Of a stretch of DNA of 64,000 bases, positions 58,826-64,000 are shown one piece after another; the stretch's first letter is position 1; every line of letters begins with the position of its first letter. The position numbers and the translations under genes are program-made. Origin of the DNA: Theocolax elegans (lineage: Eukaryota > Arthropoda > Insecta > Hymenoptera > Cerocephalidae); contig CM047430.1 of NCBI GenBank assembly GCA_026168455.1, positions 71,215,044 through 71,279,043 on the forward strand, written 5' to 3'. The notes under the pieces are model-generated. The model saw nothing but the letters and a program-made list of their open reading frames with translations. It was not told the DNA's origin and searched no databases.

Positions 58826-59814
58826 TTAATTACACACTAGTCCTAAGTAATCATCCATCAAGGTTCCAATTGCAAACTGAAATAGAAAGAATTATAATAA
58901 ATTTAAAATATGAATTGCAGTATGCAGATGTACAGTTCATATACACTTACTATTCCAGTAGCATCGACTCTTGTACCAACAATTTTCAATCTTATTTCAT
59001 CATCAGCTTGTATCACGACATCCTGTAATTATATGTATATCAATGCATCAATAATATAAATTAATTTTATTGATAACTTTATTTTATTAGAGGAAATCTC
59101 ATAAACATATCTTGTTAAAATTATATAAGGATTGATAAATAAAGTTATTATAATTTTGATATCAAGAAAACAGTATTGTTACCTCGTCTTTTGATTTGTA
59201 ACACGGAGGATTTATATTTGGACAAAACTGCATATCGGCTGGTATTGACTAAAATGATAATAAATAAACAAAAATTAGATAAAAATATAATGAATAGGCA
59301 GAATTGCTAACTATTACTGTATACGTACATGGTGTGAAATAAAACAGGATAAAGGTCCAATTTCGGCAAACATGCCCACCTAAGAAATAAGAAAGGTTCA
59401 TTAAATTTTAAATCTTTACAAATACTTTATTTAATAAGCTACTAGATAAATATATACCTTGTTTACTTGAGTAACAATTCCATCCAATACCTCTCCCTTG
59501 AAAGGTCTAAAAACTATAGCCTTATACTTAACCGGATATACAACAAAACCTTGGCCAGGTTGAATAATTCCTGCACCAATGGTATCGATAGTTGTAACAG
59601 CTACAACGAAACCATATTTCCCAGTACAATTACCTTCGACTTCGGTATACAACTTTTGCTTCACAGTATCTAACAACTGTGGTCCAAAGTACCTTGGATG
59701 GAGCAAAATTTCGTGCTCCAATGATATCTAAAATGTACATGAAAAATCAATTTAAAATAAATTGCTCGCACAAGCAGTATAATTAAAAATGTTTATACTT
59801 ACGTGATAAAACAT
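58826..59814 (-). CDS. Rpb7: RNA polymerase II subunit RPB7, six exons
   Basis: Coding exons, in order on the minus strand: 59814-59803, 59727-59458, 59379-59329, 59248-59183, 59022-58951 and 58876-58826. All junctions are GT-AG and phase 0, giving 173 codons plus stop, next to the usual 172. RPB7 pairs with RPB4 to form the Pol II stalk and contacts nascent RNA. Visible: MFYH in the tiny first exon, then [42 protein letters not shown] and [17 protein letters not shown] of the N-terminal tip/RNP domain, followed by the S1-like OB domain ([43 protein letters not shown]). The exon 2 ATG is internal and should not be taken as the start. No sign of damage. Confidence 0.97.
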
Positions 59815-60200
59815 CTTTTACAAATATGGAACGAGGGTTAGTAAGTTGAGGTAAATAACTGTTTATACACTGCTACTAATCTACTGTTTAAAAAAAAAGA
59901 ATACTTAAATATTATATTTAATATCAAATAAATCGTTGCATGTACACCATACTGTTTAATTTTAGGTAAATAGAGCAAGAATTAAATATTATTCTGATTC
60001 GTGTATTTTTTATATACATATAATATGACGCTACTTTTTAGGTTAGACGTATCATTGCAAACACACACGCTCCGGCAATGCCTGCCAAGCGAAGCCGGCA
60101 ATTTATCGATCAGTAACGTAAGAACATAAATAGCACGCCATCTGTCGGCGAAATTGCGAGAATACCTACAACGAATAAGATATCAAGATACGATAATTTT
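59815..60200 (-). promoter_or_regulatory. Upstream region of Rpb7
   Basis: Contains the 5' UTR and promoter of the minus-strand Rpb7 gene. A relatively CpG-rich patch lies at about 60060-60170 (CGGCAATGCCTGCCAAGCGAAGCCGG), the likeliest proximal promoter. No precise start can be given. Confidence 0.35.
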
Positions 60201-63200
60201 GGTGTATTTGATTTTACCGACAACTGAATACTAGCGAATATTTTGGTGACGATCGATAATGTAGTTAATAAGCTAATAGTATGTGACCAGTATAAATTGT
60301 ATTGATTAATTTAAAATATTTTGTAGGAATTTTCTTTCCTTTAAGTATAATGTTAAAATTATTAATTAATTATCTTACTTTCCTACATACATGAATATAT
60401 CTTGATATTTGTTGATTATTTTTCCCACATTTCCCATCATATAATTAGTAAATTTTGAGGTTTGATTAGTTTTTTTTATTCCATTATTGTTTTTATTTAT
60501 AACCGATTTTAGCCAAAGTATATGTCACACGCAATCAACAATTCAAATTTCCCCGTTTAAAATTATATCGAATGCATGGGGAGTAAGTGTAATATAAAAC
60601 CACAAGAATATACTGCTCTTTGTTATATATATATATACGATGCAATCTCTAATTGAACAAAGTTTAATTTTTAAAATTTTGGTCTTACGAACTTCAATCA
60701 ATCAATATGAAATTTGGCATAATATAATAATATATAAATTACATCATAACGAAGGGCATTATTTCGTTATTTATCATGATTGTTACCGACCGAGCAAATC
60801 AAATTATTTATTTATTAATTTATTTAACCAGAAAATATATAATTAATTTTTTTACATTTATTTAACGATCTATTCGTATTTTATGCAAAATTCAACTAAA
60901 AAACATTAGATTATTCAATAATATATAATTTATGTAAAGAAACTGTGCACGGAAAACTATGTATTTACTTTTGGTGCAAATATCTTTTAAGCAGTTTTAG
61001 TGACGTTTATAAATCTGTTTTTGCAAAACTTTATAAAGGGATAATTTATTGAATTTTCTATTATCTCTACTAATCGAAATCAAAAGATTTATGTTTAAGG
61101 TTTTCCTTGCCCAAAACTTTGTCATTTTACTAAAAATGGTATCGAGCGAGTAATCTCAAAATCATCAATTTCTACTAGTGTCTGTATTTGAATTTTGTAT
61201 AGAATATATCGTATATTGGTCAAACTTGTAATATTACCATCTGCGTAATTTATCGACTGAAAATACTATTTTTACAAAAATTAACATTAATATTTTATTT
61301 TAAATTTTGACTTTAAAGTATGTATGAATTCTAATCGATATTTCCGAGCTAAATTGCGTTACTCAGTATTTTCTCAAATATTGCACAAAACCTTCTTATT
61401 TGAGAAAATATTGAGTAACGCAATTTAGCTTGGAAATACCGATTAAAATTGATATGTATATTATCCTTTTATATTAAAAATTAATCAAATTGACGAGAAC
61501 ATTGATATTTGTCGTAACAAAGGGGCAATATTCTCGTGGTTTTGCTTATACATATTATAATATTTTAACTCCATTAGTTTAACATCCCCTTAACCTATTT
61601 CGCTTGTTCGGTAACAATCAGGTATGCCACCCCTTCTACCTAATTTATGTTAAAACATATACGTTCTCAATCGATAAATAACTCGAAAGGTATAACTTGT
61701 ATGATAACGATTTTACACCCCCTAATTGTATTGTCAAAATTACTTACCGACATTACAGTTCCGCATAAAATGTGGAATTTCGCTCTAATTTTCTCAGTCG
61801 AGCGGTCTAAAAGCTAACGTAAAAAAAGAGTGTCGTATATTAAAAGAAAAAATTAAAAATCGACAAAACGAAATGCACCAAGTATATTAACAAAATGCAA
61901 TAATTTAAAACTCATATAAGAATTAAGGAAAAGAAAAATTTTTACCTAAAATTTCGCGAGAAACGAATAAATAAAGAAAATGTAAATAAATAGTTAAACT
62001 GAAAAACTGTATATGGGTTAAGTATGTAAAAATGAAGAGACGAAGATGGGTATGTATTATATTATCTATGACGCAGTTTATTATACAATTACAATGTATT
62101 ACTAATTGTATAATGGTAAATAGTAGATAATAATGGTAATAATAATTGTTATAATATTGTTTTGCGTACCTAGATGTTAACATTAACGTTCCTTAAGAAT
62201 GATATGATTTTGTTTATACATCGCTGATTTCCATCGAGTCTCGTTAAATCTTATATATATACGATACACTTTATCCCTTCATTTTCGTTTCAAAGATGCG
62301 TGCAGATTATATATATATATATATTTCCTCGTTGGAAACGAATGACTTCGTTCCACCATTACATCGCACGCGTGTCGGAAGAATCATTTGAATTCGTTTT
62401 TAAAAGAACGATCCTTTCGCCATACAAGAATATTACACTGGGAAAGAAAATTTAGCGGATTCGACAAAATACTCGAAAGTGATATTGTATATATACGGAA
62501 CTAGGAAATATCGATTAAAACGCAAACGTAAATTTATTTAATCGAAGTATTTCTTAGTTTCAAACGAAACTCTTCGTTAAGACTATTCGATAAAATATTT
62601 TATTGAATTCTTTAAACGCTCCTTTTTCTATTTTCAGTGTACCTTCTTTTTTTCTTCTTCTTCTTCTTCCTACATAACGATCGCACCGTATACGTTATCG
62701 CGTAAAATCTCTTAATCATTACGAAAACAAAAACAAAAAATAAGATGATATACGATCGACAAAATTTTATCGTAAAAAATATTTCAATATCCTTCGAATT
62801 GAATTCAATGTTTATTTTTTCACTCTCCACGATTTTTAGGAAACTCGGTATACCGTGCTCTTTCGGAAAAACTCGATTTTTTGTTTCATTTGTTTTATCC
62901 CTTACTCTCAATTTAACAAAATTTTTTTTTCTCTCCGTTTTTGCGAACTACTACTCTCACTCGGTCAGTCCACTCACTCTCTTCGAATAAAAAAGACATT
63001 CGCTCGTACTCCAATTTTTATTACACACCAACGCGTCATTCACACTTTTCCGTTCCTTATACACGTAATACACATTAATACTATTACCGAAAAGTCTACT
63101 AACCCCTTATTTCATCTCGTTCACGATCATATTTTCAGTTTCTTTATTTCTTTAATCGTTCGAAAAACCATTACAAGTTCCTTTTACGGATCGCTTAATA

Positions 63201-64000
63201 GACGTTTCCTACTATTTTGGTATACCATGACTCGTCTCGTAATTTATTACGTGAAATTTATATTATTACCTTTCTCTCTATCTCTCTCCCTTTTTTTTGT
63301 TTTTTTTTTATTTACTTTTTCATTTTGCCCGAGACTCGTCGTTCCAAGACATCTAATAAAGTTCACGAAATGATATATTACATCAAGTGGCGGATTACGT
63401 GTAAACTTCATCGTCTTCTAATCGAGTACTTATTTCATATTTACAATCGTGCGTCAGTTTTTCTTCCTCTTCTCCATCTTCTTTCTTTTTTTTTCTTTCG
63501 TTTCTATTCTTTTCACGTATTATAAAGGACGGTGGCGCAATTATAACACTCGCGGGAATTCCTAAAACGACTCAACGACCTTATATACCATAACGATCGT
63601 TCCGTACCGTCGAAAATCAAGATCATTGTTTAATCCCTTCCGTGATTATCGTATCGATCGATCGTAGATCCTGTTTACATAATATTTATAATATACATAT
63701 CCTTTTTCTTTCGTTCCCCCGCACAATATAACATTCGAGAATATTGCCGTATTGCAATCGCGTTACACCGTCAACCCCGGCAGGAATCACAATATTCTCA
63801 TTTCACGAACAAACAAATTGCACTGAAAGTGTATATATATATATAGTGTACAACAAATAACCGAGAACAACGTTCAAATCATATACCTAGGAAATAACAT
63901 AAGGGTGAGGAGAAAATTAAAAAAACAAAACTCAGCGAATCAACTGAAATCTTTGTGTTCTTTTATTTTCAAATAATAATAAAAGTTAAAATGTAATGAA
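60201..64000. other. Intergenic DNA, no gene recognised
   Basis: No protein with family resemblance on either strand; open frames are AT-type low complexity. Contents: the hairpin at 61332-61445, (AT)n near 62310-62322, a poly-pyrimidine TTC run near 62645-62670, and from about 62250 a stretch somewhat richer in CG dinucleotides (TCG, CGA words) that may be a UTR or regulatory region of a gene outside the window. Confidence 0.45.
61332..61445. repeat. Hairpin with 49-bp arms
   Basis: TAATCGATATTTCCGAGCTA and the following sequence to 61380 pair with 61397-61445 (for example TTGCGTTACTCA against TGAGTAACGCAA), with about four mismatches and a 16-base loop. It could be a tiny MITE, or a folded RNA if transcribed. 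Confidence 0.8.

Noticed and set aside
59431..59721. A 96-residue truncated RPB7
   Set aside because: It is only exon 2 read into its intron; five further exons restore the full 173-residue protein.
62855..63525. Plus-strand frames of 172 and 102 codons near the right end
   Set aside because: Phe/Ser/Leu-rich text from pyrimidine-rich DNA, overlapping one another in different frames, with no recognisable domain.

Overview
The window looks like nuclear DNA of a hymenopteran insect, most likely an ant, although the species cannot be fixed from sequence alone. It is AT-rich, genes are split by short GT-AG introns, recognisable proteins are animal housekeeping proteins, and the space between genes is packed with inverted-repeat DNA transposons, microsatellites and one Penelope-like retroelement.

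Layout. 0-1.5 kb: the 3' end of an unidentified plus-strand gene, with an exon reading like a SAM-type helical domain and a terminal exon with poly(A) signal. 1.5-9.6 kb: a transposon graveyard (degenerate tandem repeat, Tc1/mariner-like inverted-repeat elements, broken Penelope-like element, 2.15 kb long-TIR element carrying two further repeats). 9.7-11.2 kb: intact single-exon ALG3. 11.7-12.9 kb: intact three-exon DPH5. 14.4-25.3 kb: a GC-rich three-exon gene for a 1,456-residue protein with an N-terminal RIIa (PKA-docking/dimerisation type) domain, a long acidic Ser/Thr/Glu-rich low-complexity body and an IQ motif split by an intron. 27.5-39.3 kb: a small IQ-motif gene (neuromodulin/igloo-like) with one terminal exon at 39.1 kb and three near-identical copies of its first coding exon at 28.9, 30.3 and 33.4 kb, lying in a scrambled segmental duplication full of (AT)n and an 18-bp minisatellite core. 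It may be an alternative-promoter product of the RIIa locus. 41.0-47.4 kb: a 6.4 kb inverted-repeat composite holding a 1.25 kb near-identical tandem duplication and a nested 2.9 kb TA-flanked element. 47.9-52.7 kb: the most unusual part, three minus-strand intronless reading frames packed head to tail, two joined by a 1-base stop/start overlap, resembling an endogenised fragment of a large DNA virus. The two upstream frames carry frameshifts and a 1.56 kb foldback transposon sits between them. 52.7-58.8 kb: more inverted-repeat elements, a GC-rich hairpin and a tRNA-derived SINE-like sequence. 58.8-59.8 kb: intact six-exon Rpb7 on the minus strand. 59.8-64 kb: no gene recognised; one strong hairpin.

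The housekeeping genes (ALG3: N-glycan assembly in the ER; DPH5: diphthamide on EF2; Rpb7: RNA polymerase II stalk) share no pathway; their closeness is ordinary eukaryotic gene neighbourhood. The RIIa/IQ and IQ-only genes plausibly work in one theme (calmodulin and AKAP-type signalling scaffolds). Family calls come from reading translations and remembering conserved motifs; no search was run. Exon borders for ALG3, DPH5, Rpb7 and the RIIa/IQ genes were checked for reading-frame continuity by hand.
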